From NCBI GenBank assembly GCA_902787185.1, contig CADAFP010000001.1, forward strand, positions 59,033 to 123,032: 64,000 bases of DNA. Direction: 5' to 3'. The stretch comes from an uncultured Bacteroidales bacterium (GTDB lineage Bacteria > Bacteroidota > Bacteroidia > Bacteroidales > Muribaculaceae). The notes below the pieces were generated by a model. That model was not told the DNA's origin. It worked only from the letters and a program-made list of their open reading frames with translations, and did not search any database. Of this stretch, positions 6,678-15,588 are shown one piece after another. Numbering within the stretch: the first letter of the stretch is position 1; each line of letters begins with the position of its first letter. The translations under genes and the position numbers were made by a program.

Positions 6678-8291
6678 CTACCAGGAGCCGTTCAAGATAT
6701 AGTCAATCAATGAGGTGACGTCGCCGATGGTGATGTTGCTGTCCTGGTCACAGTCGGCGACTCTCAAGTCGATGTCAAGGGCTGTGCTGTCCAGCAGGTA
6801 GTCGATGAGGGTAGTGACATCACCGATGCCCACAAATCCGTCTGCATCCACATCGCCACGCAGGAGCGCGTTGGGGTCAAAGCCATATTGCTGGTCCATC
6901 CAGGCAATGCGCTGGCCAATCCACTGCTTAAGCCAGCCCACCTCGTCCTGGAAATCGCTGGCGACATAATAGTTGGGCCATACATATTGCCCCCAGCGGG
7001 GCCATGCCTCGCTATTGCGAAACTCGGCACCATGCGAGGTCAAGACACTGGCCAGCGAGTCGATGGTGGCCATGATGCGGTCGTCGCGCAGATTGCCGCG
7101 GCGGTACTGTGCCCAGCGGGTCTTGAGCGCGGCGATGTAGTCGGGGTTGGTGTTGAGCCTGTACCACCAGAAGGGGACCAGTTGCTCGTCGCCCTCACTA
7201 TTGAGCAGGTCATTGTTCTGATAAATCCAGGTGTCGGTGCGCCAGCCCTGGAAATAGTCTGAGTTGCCGTAGGCCAAATTCATGTCCCACAGTACCATCT
7301 TGAAACGCGCATCCTCGCTGTCGCGGCGCTTGAAGAATTTGCCGCTCAAGCGGTAGCCGTCAACATTGTGTCCCAGCTCCTGTGCCAGCTGGTAGTCCAC
7401 AAAGTTGTCCACATCCAGGTAATCTTGATAACTGGCGCTGCCGGTGGGCCTGTAAATCCACAACTGTTGCTCCATCTGGTCGATGCGGTTGTTGATATAG
7501 TCCACCTGGTCCTGTGTCAGGTCCTCGTAGTCGGGCGACTTGTACTGGAAATTGATGTACTTGTTTTGGTATCTGACGCCTGTGCTGCTCACGGGATGGT
7601 ACTTGGACGTGTATGTGGGCTCATCGGTGCGGTCCACCTCCATGATGTAGCCGCCAGTCAAGTCGTCGTCGGTTTCACCCGGGTCGGGCAGATTCAGGCG
7701 GTGCTTCCCCTTGGAAACGACCTCGGTGAAGATGTACACGCCATAATAGGTGCCGTCCAGGAAGAGTTCGCAATAGCGGCCCTGGGGTGTGTATTCCATC
7801 CACGGGCGGGAAATTTCAAAGGCCAGCAAGTCGCGCATCATGCTCTTGTCGTTGTAGGGAGCGAGCAGAGCCCAGTTATTGTCCTTGCCCATGCCCAGGA
7901 TTTTCACCTTTTGCTTCACGCCGCCCTCCTCCAGCGGCTTGTCCAGCGGGCGGATGGAGTAGGGCTTCTTGTCGCTGGCGGTGAAGGAGGAGTTGCCACG
8001 ATAACGCAGTGCCACATAGCCCTCATAGTCAACAATCTGTCCTGGATGGGCTACCGTGTCGGCATAGTTGAGTTGGCCATTGCCGTTGTGGATGATTCTC
8101 ATGCGGGCACTGATGGGCTCATCGCGGTCGATATACTCACCATCCACATCAATCCACACGATGGGCAGGTTTGTCGAGTTGAGTTGCACTTCCTCGTTAT
8201 CGGGAGGGTAGTTCCAGTTCCACCAGTCCCAAGCGCGCGCTGTGCCCGTCAGGGTCAGCACGGCTAATACAAGCAATAAAATTCTTTTCAT
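6678..8291 (-). CDS. Secreted CotH-family protein with C-terminal dockerin-like module
   Basis: 537 residues: signal peptide (MKRILLLVLAVLTLTGTARA), a CotH protein-kinase-like domain (about 90-420) and a dockerin-like tail (about 470-535). CotH features: ALRYRGNSSF, KKPYSIRP, LGMGKDNNWALLAPYNDKS, YCELFLDGTYYGVYIFTE and, later, VLWDMNLAYGNSDY, where the DMN acts as metal-binding aspartate in CotH kinases. The tail has two repeats, GDVDADGFVGIGDVTTLIDY and DCDQDSNITIGDVTSLIDY, each with calcium-ligand Asp/Asn spacing. CotH proteins phosphorylate secreted or coat proteins; in Bacteroidales they are surface proteins of unknown target. The stop is followed by an element-bounded gap, and the upstream gap (8292-8467) carries a TAATTTTG box without a good -33 box. 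Confidence 0.88.
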   Translation of the reverse strand: MKRILLLVLAVLTLTGTARAWDWWNWNYPPDNEEVQLNSTNLPIVWIDVDGEYIDRDEPISARMRIIHNGNGQLNYADTVAHPGQIVDYEGYVALRYRGNSSFTASDKKPYSIRPLDKPLEEGGVKQKVKILGMGKDNNWALLAPYNDKSMMRDLLAFEISRPWMEYTPQGRYCELFLDGTYYGVYIFTEVVSKGKHRLNLPDPGETDDDLTGGYIMEVDRTDEPTYTSKYHPVSSTGVRYQNKYINFQYKSPDYEDLTQDQVDYINNRIDQMEQQLWIYRPTGSASYQDYLDVDNFVDYQLAQELGHNVDGYRLSGKFFKRRDSEDARFKMVLWDMNLAYGNSDYFQGWRTDTWIYQNNDLLNSEGDEQLVPFWWYRLNTNPDYIAALKTRWAQYRRGNLRDDRIMATIDSLASVLTSHGAEFRNSEAWPRWGQYVWPNYYVASDFQDEVGWLKQWIGQRIAWMDQQYGFDPNALLRGDVDADGFVGIGDVTTLIDYLLDSTALDIDLRVADCDQDSNITIGDVTSLIDYILNGSW

Positions 8292-8467
8292 GAGTCAAAC
8301 ATCTTTAACTTGGTTATCACTGCAAAATTACAAAAATGAGTAATATGGTGCGTTAATTATCAAGGACAAAATCGCTGCATCCGCACCAATAAATGCAAAT
8401 TTAAAAATCTTTTCAAGGTCAACTGGTATATCGTTCCTAATTCAATAACTCCAAGTAAAGCATCGAG

Positions 8468-9361
8468 TTAGCTCCCTTGGTATTGCGAGGGAGTCATGCC
8501 GGTCATGCGCTTGAAGAATTTGGTCATGAACGACGGGTTGGGGAAATTCATGTCGTCACAGATGCGGGCGATGGGTTTGCTGGTGTGCTTCAGGTCAATC
8601 TTGATGCGTGTGACCAGGGCGTCGTCAATCCACTGCTTGGCGCTCTTGCCGCTCACCTGCTTGATGATGGCGCTCAAGTAGCGCGGCGTGAGGCACAACC
8701 GTGAGGCATAATAGTCGATGGTGTGGTGTTCGGGGGCATATTGGCTCACTAATTGGATGAAATCGGTGAACAGGCGCTGCTCTCGCGTCTGGCTCTCGCG
8801 GTGTGACTGCTCGTTGCGGCTCCACAGGTAATCGACCTGCCACAAGAACGCGCTCAGCAGGTGCAGCGTCACCTGGCTGCTGCCCCTTGGCAGCCTCAAG
8901 TGGTTGTAAAGCATCTGGTGCAACTGGTCAAGGAATTCCTGTTGCTCGGGAGTTAGCCGCAGCATGAAGTCGCGCAGGTGACCGTCAAAGGCCGCTGGCA
9001 CCAGGTTGCCGATAGCCAGCGAGAACAATTCGTCGCTGATCGACACCCCGATGCCCTTGACATCGCTCGAGGCATCTTTGACCTGAAGGATGCCGTTGCT
9101 GCCCAGAAACACCATGTCCCCGGCTTCGATGCGCCGCTCCATCATGTTGATGACGGGGCAGGCCCAGCCCTGCTTGATGATGAGGATGCGCATCTCGGGC
9201 AAGAGCGTCGGCTGGTCGATAAGCTGGTCCTTGATGAGCTCGAGGCGCACATGACGGGCGATAGCGAGGTTGTTTGAGATGAAGTTGTTGGCCAAGGCCT
9301 CGTCTTTGCCCTCGACGAGTTGCTTGAGTTGGGCCAGGTTGAGTTGTCTTAATTCTGCCAT
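8468..9361 (-). CDS. AraC-family transcriptional regulator
   Basis: 297 residues. The C-terminal 100 residues hold two helix-turn-helix units: IDYYASRLCLTPRYLSAIIK and PIARICDDMNFPNPSFMTKF, followed by FKRMTGMTPSQYQ, the classic AraC ending. The N-terminal part (about 1-180) is a cupin-like sensor of the type seen in Bacteroidetes AraC regulators (RILIIKQGWACPVINMMERR). The start at ATG 9361 (MAELRQLN) is chosen over the GTG at 9382, which lies inside the -7 promoter box. It is divergent from the export operon at 9520 across 158 bp, so it most likely controls that operon, a common arrangement. Confidence 0.92.
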   Translation of the reverse strand: MAELRQLNLAQLKQLVEGKDEALANNFISNNLAIARHVRLELIKDQLIDQPTLLPEMRILIIKQGWACPVINMMERRIEAGDMVFLGSNGILQVKDASSDVKGIGVSISDELFSLAIGNLVPAAFDGHLRDFMLRLTPEQQEFLDQLHQMLYNHLRLPRGSSQVTLHLLSAFLWQVDYLWSRNEQSHRESQTREQRLFTDFIQLVSQYAPEHHTIDYYASRLCLTPRYLSAIIKQVSGKSAKQWIDDALVTRIKIDLKHTSKPIARICDDMNFPNPSFMTKFFKRMTGMTPSQYQGS

Positions 9362-9381
9362 TGTCGTTCGGATATGTGACA

Positions 9382-9413
9382 CAAAAGTAATGAATTATGG
9401 CTGAAAAACCAAA
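9382..9413 (-). promoter_or_regulatory. Promoter of the AraC-family gene
   Basis: On the minus strand TTTG (9413-9410), exactly 20 bases, then TACTTTTG (9389-9382). The likely transcript start is near 9377, giving a short leader to ATG 9361. Confidence 0.75.
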
Positions 9414-9486
9414 TTTTATCTGCACTTTTGTACAAAAAGGACATTTTCTCCTTGATTTAGATAGAGACAAGCCCGCAAGATGGTTG

Positions 9487-9494
9487 TAACTTTG
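9487..9494 (+). promoter_or_regulatory. -7 box of the export operon, lacking a -33 box
   Basis: TAACTTTG lies 25 bases before ATG 9520. At 19-21 bases upstream there is no TTG/TTTG (sequence AGATAGAGACAAGC instead), so this promoter is expected to need an activator; the divergent AraC protein is the natural candidate. Confidence 0.6.
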
Positions 9495-9519
9495 CGCTAT
9501 CAAACCAATTCGCATTGAT

Positions 9520-10785
9520 ATGAAACGGCTTTTATTCATCATCAGCGTTTGCACAGCGCTTGCCGCAACGGCCCAAACGCTCGAGGTGTGCCAGCAGGCG
9601 GCCGAGCGCAATTACCCGCTCATCGCCCAGCATGACCTCATCGCCCGCACCACCGACCTCACTGTCGCCAATATCCAGAAGGGATGGCTGCCACAAGTGA
9701 CGGCAACGGCTCAGGCAACCTATCAGAACGCTGTCACCACATGGCCCGACGAGATGAAGGGGCTGATGCAGCAGATGGGTGTCGAGATGAAGGGACTCGC
9801 CCGCGACCAGTACCGCGTGGGGTTGGACGTGCAGCAGACCGTGTTTGACGGCGGCGCCATCAGTGCCCAGCGCCAGGTGGCCCGTCAGCAGGGCGCCGTG
9901 CAACAGGCACAGCTGGACGTTGACCTGTATCATGTGCGCCAGCGCGTCAACGAGATGTACTTCGGCTTGTTGTTGCTCGATGACCAGATGCGCCTCAACA
10001 GCGACCTGCAGGAGCAGCTTGCCGCCAGCGAGAAGAAACTCACCTCGATGGTCAAGCACGGCACTGCCGCCGAGTGTGACCTGAACAACGTCACCGCCGA
10101 GCGCCTGAACGTCGTCCAGCAGATGACCACCCTCGAGTCGCAACGCCGCGTGCTGGCGGCGATGTTGGGCACCTTCTGCGGCATCGAGGTGAATGAGGTG
10201 ACCAAGCCTGTCGCCATCGAGGCTGTGGAGGGTAACCATCGTCCCGAACTGCGGCTCATCGACAGCCAACTGCGGCTCACCGATGCCCAGGACCGCGCCC
10301 TCGATGCGGCCCTGTTGCCCCGGTTGGGCGTGTTTGCGCAGGGCTTCTATGGTTATCCCGGATACAACATGTTCAAGGACATGATGGGACGCAATTGGTC
10401 GTGGAACGGCATGATTGGCGCCCGCCTGACCTGGAATATCGGTGCCCTGTATACCCGCCATAACGATAAGGTGAAAAACCGGTTGCAGCGTGAGATGGCC
10501 GAGAACCGGCGAGAGGTGTTCCTGTTCAACAACCGCTTGGAGCAGATGCAGCAGAACGAGACGATTGCCCGTTACCGCCAACTCATGGCTCAGGACGATC
10601 AAATCATCACCCTGCGCCAGCAGGTGCGCAAGGCTGCCGAGTCCAAGCTCTCACATGGCATCATCGATGTCAACGACCTGTTGCGCGACATCAACAGCGA
10701 GAACGCGGCCCGCGTGCAACACTCCATCCATGAGATTGAAATGCTCAGGGCATTGTATGACTTGAAATACACAACGAACAATTAA
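9520..10785 (+). CDS. TolC-family outer membrane efflux protein
   Basis: 421 residues, the normal size for the outer membrane channel that couples to inner membrane exporters. Signal peptide MKRLLFIISVCTALAATAQ; then the two-fold helical-barrel/beta-barrel repeat: LEVCQQAAERNYPLI (first repeat start), the long Gln-rich helix pair (RQVARQQGAVQQAQLDVDLY), and the second repeat (RPELRLIDSQLRLTDAQ ... QGFYGYPGYN ... MIGARLTWNIGALY). First gene of a five-gene operon with a membrane fusion protein, a fused ABC ATPase and two ABC-2 permeases. Together they would export a substrate from the cytoplasm or inner membrane across the outer membrane; the substrate is not evident (drugs, bile acids or lipids are possible). 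Confidence 0.93.
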   Translation: MKRLLFIISVCTALAATAQTLEVCQQAAERNYPLIAQHDLIARTTDLTVANIQKGWLPQVTATAQATYQNAVTTWPDEMKGLMQQMGVEMKGLARDQYRVGLDVQQTVFDGGAISAQRQVARQQGAVQQAQLDVDLYHVRQRVNEMYFGLLLLDDQMRLNSDLQEQLAASEKKLTSMVKHGTAAECDLNNVTAERLNVVQQMTTLESQRRVLAAMLGTFCGIEVNEVTKPVAIEAVEGNHRPELRLIDSQLRLTDAQDRALDAALLPRLGVFAQGFYGYPGYNMFKDMMGRNWSWNGMIGARLTWNIGALYTRHNDKVKNRLQREMAENRREVFLFNNRLEQMQQNETIARYRQLMAQDDQIITLRQQVRKAAESKLSHGIIDVNDLLRDINSENAARVQHSIHEIEMLRALYDLKYTTNN

Positions 10786-10801
10786 AAAAAACAGCATAGT
10801 G

Positions 10802-11779
10802 ATGAAAAAACTAATGATGATCGCAAGCGTGGCACTGATGGTGATGACGGCTTGCAGTAAAAAGGAGAAAGCGTTTGACGCTACGGGGACGTTCGAGGCC
10901 ACCGAGGTCACTATCTCGGCAAAGGCAACGGGCGAGTTGAAGTCCTTTGACGTCACCGAGGGGCAAACCATCGAGGGCGGCACTCAGGTGGGGCGCATCG
11001 ATACCTATCAGCTGGTGCTCAAGAAGCAGCAACTCGAGACGCAACGCGGCCAACTCGCAGCGACCAAGCGACAGCTCTCATCCAACCGTTCGGCTACAGG
11101 TAGCCAGCAATTGGACTTGAACAAGCAGCTCTCGTCCATCCAGCAGCAGATTGCCAATGCCCAGCGTGAGCGTCAGCGCTATAGCGAACTCGTCAAGGAT
11201 GGCGCTGTGCCTCGCAAGCAGCTCGATGACATCGACAACCAAATCAAGGTGCTCAACCGCCAGTTGGAAGCCACCCGTGACCAGATACGCAGCGCCAACG
11301 CCAGCCTTGCCGAGCAGGGAAAGGGCATCGGCGCACAGATGGATGGCATCGACGCTCAGGTTGCGGGTATCGACGCCCAGCAGCGTCAACTCGATGACCA
11401 GATTGCCAATGCCGATATTGTGGCACACTACAAGGGCACCGTATTGGAAAAATATGTCGAGCAAGGCGAATTTGTCTCGACGGGCAAGCCGCTGTTGAAG
11501 ATGGCCGACGTGGACAATATGTTTATCCGCGCCTATGTCACCTCGGCACAGTTGCAGAATATTAAGGTGGGCCAGCAGTGCAAGGTGTTTGCCGACTATG
11601 GCGATGGCAAGAAGAAAGAGTATTCCGGCACCATCACCTGGATATCCAGCCGCTCGGAGTTCACCCCCAAGACCATCCTCACCGATGACGAACGTGCCGA
11701 TCTGGTCTATGCCGTCAAGATAGCCATCAAGAATGACGGCTATGTGAAAATAGGCATGTATGGTGAGGTGAAGTTTTAA
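10802..11779 (+). CDS. HlyD/YbhG-type periplasmic adaptor lipoprotein
   Basis: 325 residues. MKKLMMIASVALMVMTAC is a lipoprotein signal (lipobox MTAC). A biotinyl-lipoyl half (TGTFEATEVTISAKATGELK) leads into a long coiled-coil hairpin rich in Gln (about 75-210; QLETQRGQLAATKRQL ... QLSSIQQQIANAQRE), then the second lipoyl half (AHYKGTVLEKYVEQGEFV) and a beta-barrel domain (MFIRAYVTSAQLQNIKVGQ). It joins the ABC permeases to the TolC-like channel. The start is ATG 10802; a GTG codon directly before it is not needed. It follows the TolC gene by 16 bp. Confidence 0.93.
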   Translation: MKKLMMIASVALMVMTACSKKEKAFDATGTFEATEVTISAKATGELKSFDVTEGQTIEGGTQVGRIDTYQLVLKKQQLETQRGQLAATKRQLSSNRSATGSQQLDLNKQLSSIQQQIANAQRERQRYSELVKDGAVPRKQLDDIDNQIKVLNRQLEATRDQIRSANASLAEQGKGIGAQMDGIDAQVAGIDAQQRQLDDQIANADIVAHYKGTVLEKYVEQGEFVSTGKPLLKMADVDNMFIRAYVTSAQLQNIKVGQQCKVFADYGDGKKKEYSGTITWISSRSEFTPKTILTDDERADLVYAVKIAIKNDGYVKIGMYGEVKF

Positions 11780-11828
11780 AATCTAGATAATCTAGACCAT
11801 CTAGTAAAACTAGAAGAATTGTCAACTC
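11780..11828. repeat. 9-nt periodic spacer inside the export operon
   Basis: The gap contains four degenerate 9-mers in phase (AATCTAGAT, AATCTAGAC, CATCTAGTA, AAACTAGAA). A second 9-nt-periodic spacer occurs at 25156-25197. Confidence 0.6.
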
Positions 11829-13301
11829 ATGAACGCGATAGAGGTCCATAACGTTTCCAAGTCCTACGGCAAGGTCAAGGCACTCGACGATGTTTCGTTT
11901 ACTGTGGGCAAGGGTGAGGTGTTCGGCATCATCGGGCCTGATGGCGCCGGCAAAACGTCGCTGTACCGCATCCTGTGCACCCTGCTGTTGCCCGACCAGG
12001 GAACGGCGACGGTCGATGGCTTTGACACGGTGAAGCAGATGACGGACATCCGCCGCCGGGTGGGGTACATGCCTGGCAAGTTCTCACTCTATCAGGACTT
12101 GACGGTGCAGGAAAATCTGGAATTCTTCGCCACTTTGTTCGGCACGACGGTCGAGGAGGGTTATGACAGCATCAAGGCGATTTATAGCCAGATAGAACGC
12201 TTTAAGGACCGCAAGGCGGGCGCCCTCTCGGGCGGCATGAAGCAGAAATTGGCCCTCTCATGCGCCCTGGTGCACAGTCCCAGTGTGCTCTTTCTCGACG
12301 AGCCTACCACGGGCGTTGACCCCGTGTCGCGCAAGGAATTTTGGGACATGCTCGGCAACCTCAAGGATCGTGAAATCACGATTGTCGCCTCGACGCCCTA
12401 TCTCGACGAGGTGCGACGTTGCGAGCGCGTGGCTTTCCTCGACAAGGGAAAGGTTTGTGGCATCGGCACTCCCGACGAGATACTGACGCGTTTTGCCAAT
12501 GTGTTCAACCCGCCGGGAATTGAACATGGCAAGGCTGAGACACAGTCGCAGCATGGTGAACCCGATAACGTCATCGAAGTGGAGCATCTGGTCAAGGCTT
12601 TCGGCTCATTCCATGCCGTTGACGACATCAGTTTCACCGTCAAGCGAGGCGAGATTTTCGGTTTCCTCGGCGCTAACGGTGCTGGCAAGACCACGGCTAT
12701 GCACATGCTCACGGGATTGAACCAGCCCACAAGCGGCACGGGTCGTGTGGTGGGCTATGACATCCGCACCGAGCATGAGCAGATCAAGAAGCACATCGGC
12801 TATATGAGTCAGCGGTTCTCGCTTTACGAAGACCTGACCGTGGCCGAGAACATCCGCCTTTTTGCCGGCATCTACGGCATGGACGACAAGGAAATCGCCC
12901 GCAAGACCGACGAACTGCTCGACCGCCTGCAGTTCGCCGAGCACAAGAACACCCTTGTCGCCTCGTTGCCGTTGGGCTGGAAGCAGAAGCTGGCCTTCTC
13001 GGTGAGCATTTTCCACGAGCCGGGGGTGGTCTTTCTTGACGAGCCCACGGGCGGTGTGGACCCTGCCACGAGGCGTCAGTTCTGGGAACTGATTTATGAC
13101 GCAGCGGGCAGGGGCATCACCGTGTTTGTCACCACCCACTATATGGACGAGGCCGAGTACTGCGACCGCATTTCCATCATGGTTGATGGCAAGATCAAGG
13201 CCATGGGTACGCCCGACGAGTTGAAACAGAAGTATAACCAGCCCGATATGGACCACGTGTTCACCTATCTGGCGCGACAAGCCACCCGCAGCAGCGATTA
13301 A
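11829..13301 (+). CDS. Fused double ABC transporter ATPase (YbhF-type)
   Basis: 490 residues with two nucleotide-binding domains in one chain. First domain: Walker A GPDGAGKTS (Asp where Asn is usual), signature LSGGMKQKLALS, Walker B VLFLDEPTTGVDP; in place of the switch His it reads IVASTPYLDE. Second domain from about residue 245: GANGAGKTT, a degenerate signature (SLPLGWKQKLAFS), Walker B VVFLDEPTGGVDP, and VTTHYMDEAEYCDR with the His. The first site lacking His and the second with a weak signature suggest unequal sites, as in other heteromeric ABC-2 exporters. It powers the two permeases encoded directly downstream (13-bp gap). Confidence 0.93.
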   Translation: MNAIEVHNVSKSYGKVKALDDVSFTVGKGEVFGIIGPDGAGKTSLYRILCTLLLPDQGTATVDGFDTVKQMTDIRRRVGYMPGKFSLYQDLTVQENLEFFATLFGTTVEEGYDSIKAIYSQIERFKDRKAGALSGGMKQKLALSCALVHSPSVLFLDEPTTGVDPVSRKEFWDMLGNLKDREITIVASTPYLDEVRRCERVAFLDKGKVCGIGTPDEILTRFANVFNPPGIEHGKAETQSQHGEPDNVIEVEHLVKAFGSFHAVDDISFTVKRGEIFGFLGANGAGKTTAMHMLTGLNQPTSGTGRVVGYDIRTEHEQIKKHIGYMSQRFSLYEDLTVAENIRLFAGIYGMDDKEIARKTDELLDRLQFAEHKNTLVASLPLGWKQKLAFSVSIFHEPGVVFLDEPTGGVDPATRRQFWELIYDAAGRGITVFVTTHYMDEAEYCDRISIMVDGKIKAMGTPDELKQKYNQPDMDHVFTYLARQATRSSD

Positions 13302-13313
13302 ACCACCAGCGAC

Positions 13314-14372
13314 ATGAAACAGTTTATTTCATTTGTCATCAAAGAAGCGAAGCACATCCTGCGCGACAAGCGCACGATGCTCATCCTCTTCGGTATGCCG
13401 CTGGTGCTGATGCTCCTCTTCGGTTTTGCCATTACTACCGATGTGAAGAACGTGCGCACCGTGGTGGTGACCAGTTCGATGGACCATCTCACACGGCAGG
13501 CGGTGGACAGGTTGGCGGCATCAGAATATTTTACCATCACCCAGGTTGTCGCCACGCCTCGTGAGGCCGAGCGCGTCATCCGCAACCAGAAGGCCGATAT
13601 GGCCATTGTCTTCGGCCCCGACTTCGCCTCCAAACGCAGCGGCGTGCAGCTGATTGTTGACGGCGCAGACCCCAACATGGCGCAGCAGTGGACCAACTAT
13701 GCCACGGCCGTGATGCTCAATGCCGATGGTGGCGCCACCAACGCCAAGATGCTCTATAATCCGCAGATGAAGTCGGCCTATAATTTCGTGCCGGCCATCA
13801 TGGGTATGCTCCTGATGCTCGTGTGCGCGATGATGACCTCCATTTCGATTGTGCGCGAGAAGGAGAAGGGCACGATGGAGGTGCTGCTGGTCTCGCCCGT
13901 CAAGCCACTGATGATTATCATAGCCAAAGCGATACCTTATCTCATGCTGGCTTTCGTCATCCTGATTATCATCCTGTTGATGGCGCGGTTTGTACTTGGC
14001 GTGCCCTTGGCGGGATCGCTCTTCTGGATTATTGCCGTATCCATCATCTACATCCTGTTGGCGCTCTCATTGGGACTGCTCATCAGCAATGTCGCCCAAA
14101 CACAGCTTGTGGCGCTTCTGCTGTCGGCGATGGTGCTGCTGGTGCCCATCGTCATGCTCAGTGGCATGTTGTTCCCCGTGGAGTCGATGCCCAAGATATT
14201 GCAGTGGATATCGGCTATTATCCCGCCTCGCTACTACATCGAGGCGATGCGCAAACTGATGATTATGGGCGTGGGCATCAAGGAGGTCGCCAAAGAGGTT
14301 CTGATATTGACGGGTATGCTCGCCTTGCTGATGACGCTCGCCCTTGCCAAGTTTAACAAACGATTGGAATGA
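13314..14372 (+). CDS. ABC-2 type transporter permease (first)
   Basis: 352 residues, topology of the ABC-2 exporter family: an N-terminal membrane helix (TMLILFGMPLVLMLLFGFAI), a large extracytoplasmic domain (about 45-165), then five helices from about 160 (AIMGMLLMLVCAMMTSISIV) to the C-terminus. The motif EKEKGTMEVLLVSPVKPL in the first cytoplasmic loop is the family signature (EREKGTxExLLxTPL). Works as a heterodimer with the next gene product, moving substrate from the membrane into the HlyD-TolC conduit. Confidence 0.93.
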   Translation: MKQFISFVIKEAKHILRDKRTMLILFGMPLVLMLLFGFAITTDVKNVRTVVVTSSMDHLTRQAVDRLAASEYFTITQVVATPREAERVIRNQKADMAIVFGPDFASKRSGVQLIVDGADPNMAQQWTNYATAVMLNADGGATNAKMLYNPQMKSAYNFVPAIMGMLLMLVCAMMTSISIVREKEKGTMEVLLVSPVKPLMIIIAKAIPYLMLAFVILIIILLMARFVLGVPLAGSLFWIIAVSIIYILLALSLGLLISNVAQTQLVALLLSAMVLLVPIVMLSGMLFPVESMPKILQWISAIIPPRYYIEAMRKLMIMGVGIKEVAKEVLILTGMLALLMTLALAKFNKRLE

Positions 14373-14385
14373 CAACTGCCACCTC

Positions 14386-15471
14386 ATGACACTGAAGTAC
14401 CTCATACAGAAAGAATTCACGCAGATTCGCCGCAACGCGTTCCTGCCCAAACTCATCATCGTGTTCCCCATCATGATTATGTGCGTCATGCCGTGGGTGA
14501 TGAACATGGAGGTGAAAAACATCAAAGTCACTGTGGTGGATAACGACCGCTCGACCCTGTCGCAGCAACTGGTGCACAGCATCGAGGCCAGCAACTATTT
14601 CATTTTCGAGGGCCAACAGTCCACCTACCGCACCGCGCTGCAGGAAATCGAGAAATCTCGGGCCGATGTCGTGATGGTCATTCCTCAGGATTATAGCCGC
14701 GACATGACGTTAGGCAAACAGCCTCAAGTGCTCATTGCCGCTAATGCTGTCAACGGCACCAAGGGGGCGATGGGTGGGGCCTACCTCACGCAGATTGTCA
14801 CCGCCCATGTCAATCCTGACATCGCCGCCATGCAGTCGCGCGTGTCAACATTATTCCTGTATAACAAGAATCTGAATTTCAAGCTATTCATGATTCCCGC
14901 CCTGTTTGCCATCGTGATGATGCTGATGACGGGCTTTCTGCCTGCGCTGAACATAGTGGGCGAGAAAGAGGCAGGCACCATCGAGCAGATTAACGTCACT
15001 CCCGTGAGCAAGTGGGCGTTTATCCTCGCCAAACTCATCCCTTACTGGATTATCGCTTTGTTCGTCATCACGGTGTGCCTGTTGCTGGCATGGGCGGTTT
15101 ATGGCATTACCAGCGTGGGTCCCTTAGCACTGATTTACCTTCTCGTGATGTTGTTGGCGCTGTTTTGGAGTTCTTTCGGACTGATGATCAGCAACTACAG
15201 CGACACGATGCAGCAAGCCATCTTCGTGATGTGGTTCTTTGTGGTGATGATGTTGTTGCTATCGGGCCTGTTCACGCCCACGCGCTCCATGCCCTCGTGG
15301 GCCTATGCCACAACCTATGTCAACCCGATGTCCTACTTCATTGACGCGGTTCGCACCGTATTCATCCGTGGCGGCGGTATCACCAGCATCTGGCATCAGC
15401 TGCTGGCCCTGCTGGGTATTGGCTCAGTAATGGCGACTTGGGCCGTCCTCAGCTACAAGAAAAATTCATGA
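14386..15471 (+). CDS. ABC-2 type transporter permease (second)
   Basis: 361 residues, paralogous to the preceding permease: an N-terminal helix (LPKLIIVFPIMIMCVMPWVM), an outer domain with a VVDNDRSTLSQQLVHSIEAS segment, and five helices; signature GEKEAGTIEQINVTPVSKW. The start is set at ATG 14386 (MTLKYLIQKEFTQIRR), 13 bp after the previous stop; an upstream in-frame ATG at 14344 would overlap it by 29 bp and adds 14 residues that do not look like a membrane protein N-terminus. Last gene of the operon; a heptamer array with inverted symmetry follows. Confidence 0.92.
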   Translation: MTLKYLIQKEFTQIRRNAFLPKLIIVFPIMIMCVMPWVMNMEVKNIKVTVVDNDRSTLSQQLVHSIEASNYFIFEGQQSTYRTALQEIEKSRADVVMVIPQDYSRDMTLGKQPQVLIAANAVNGTKGAMGGAYLTQIVTAHVNPDIAAMQSRVSTLFLYNKNLNFKLFMIPALFAIVMMLMTGFLPALNIVGEKEAGTIEQINVTPVSKWAFILAKLIPYWIIALFVITVCLLLAWAVYGITSVGPLALIYLLVMLLALFWSSFGLMISNYSDTMQQAIFVMWFFVVMMLLLSGLFTPTRSMPSWAYATTYVNPMSYFIDAVRTVFIRGGGITSIWHQLLALLGIGSVMATWAVLSYKKNS

Positions 15472-15473
15472 TT

Positions 15474-15588
15474 AGGCTTTAGGAATTAGGAATTAGGAAT
15501 TAGGAGTTAGAAGTTAGAAGTTAGGAGTTAGAAGTTAGCAACTAAAACCTAATGCCTAAAACCTAAAGCCTAAAACCTAAAGCCTAAA
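15474..15588. repeat. Long 7-nt periodic array with inverted symmetry between convergent genes
   Basis: Heptamers run in phase through the gap: TTAGGAA/TTAGGAG/TTAGAAG types on the left half, CCTAAAA/CCTAATG/CCTAAAG on the right. The left end ATTAGGCTTTAGG is the reverse complement of the right end CCTAAAGCCTAAAT except for one or two bases, so the transcript from either side can fold into a long hairpin. It may serve as a two-way terminator for the export operon and the antiporter. Confidence 0.85.

Noticed and set aside
7368-8267. 299-codon plus-strand frame opposite the CotH gene
   Set aside because: Antisense artefact of a gene with clear CotH and dockerin motifs.
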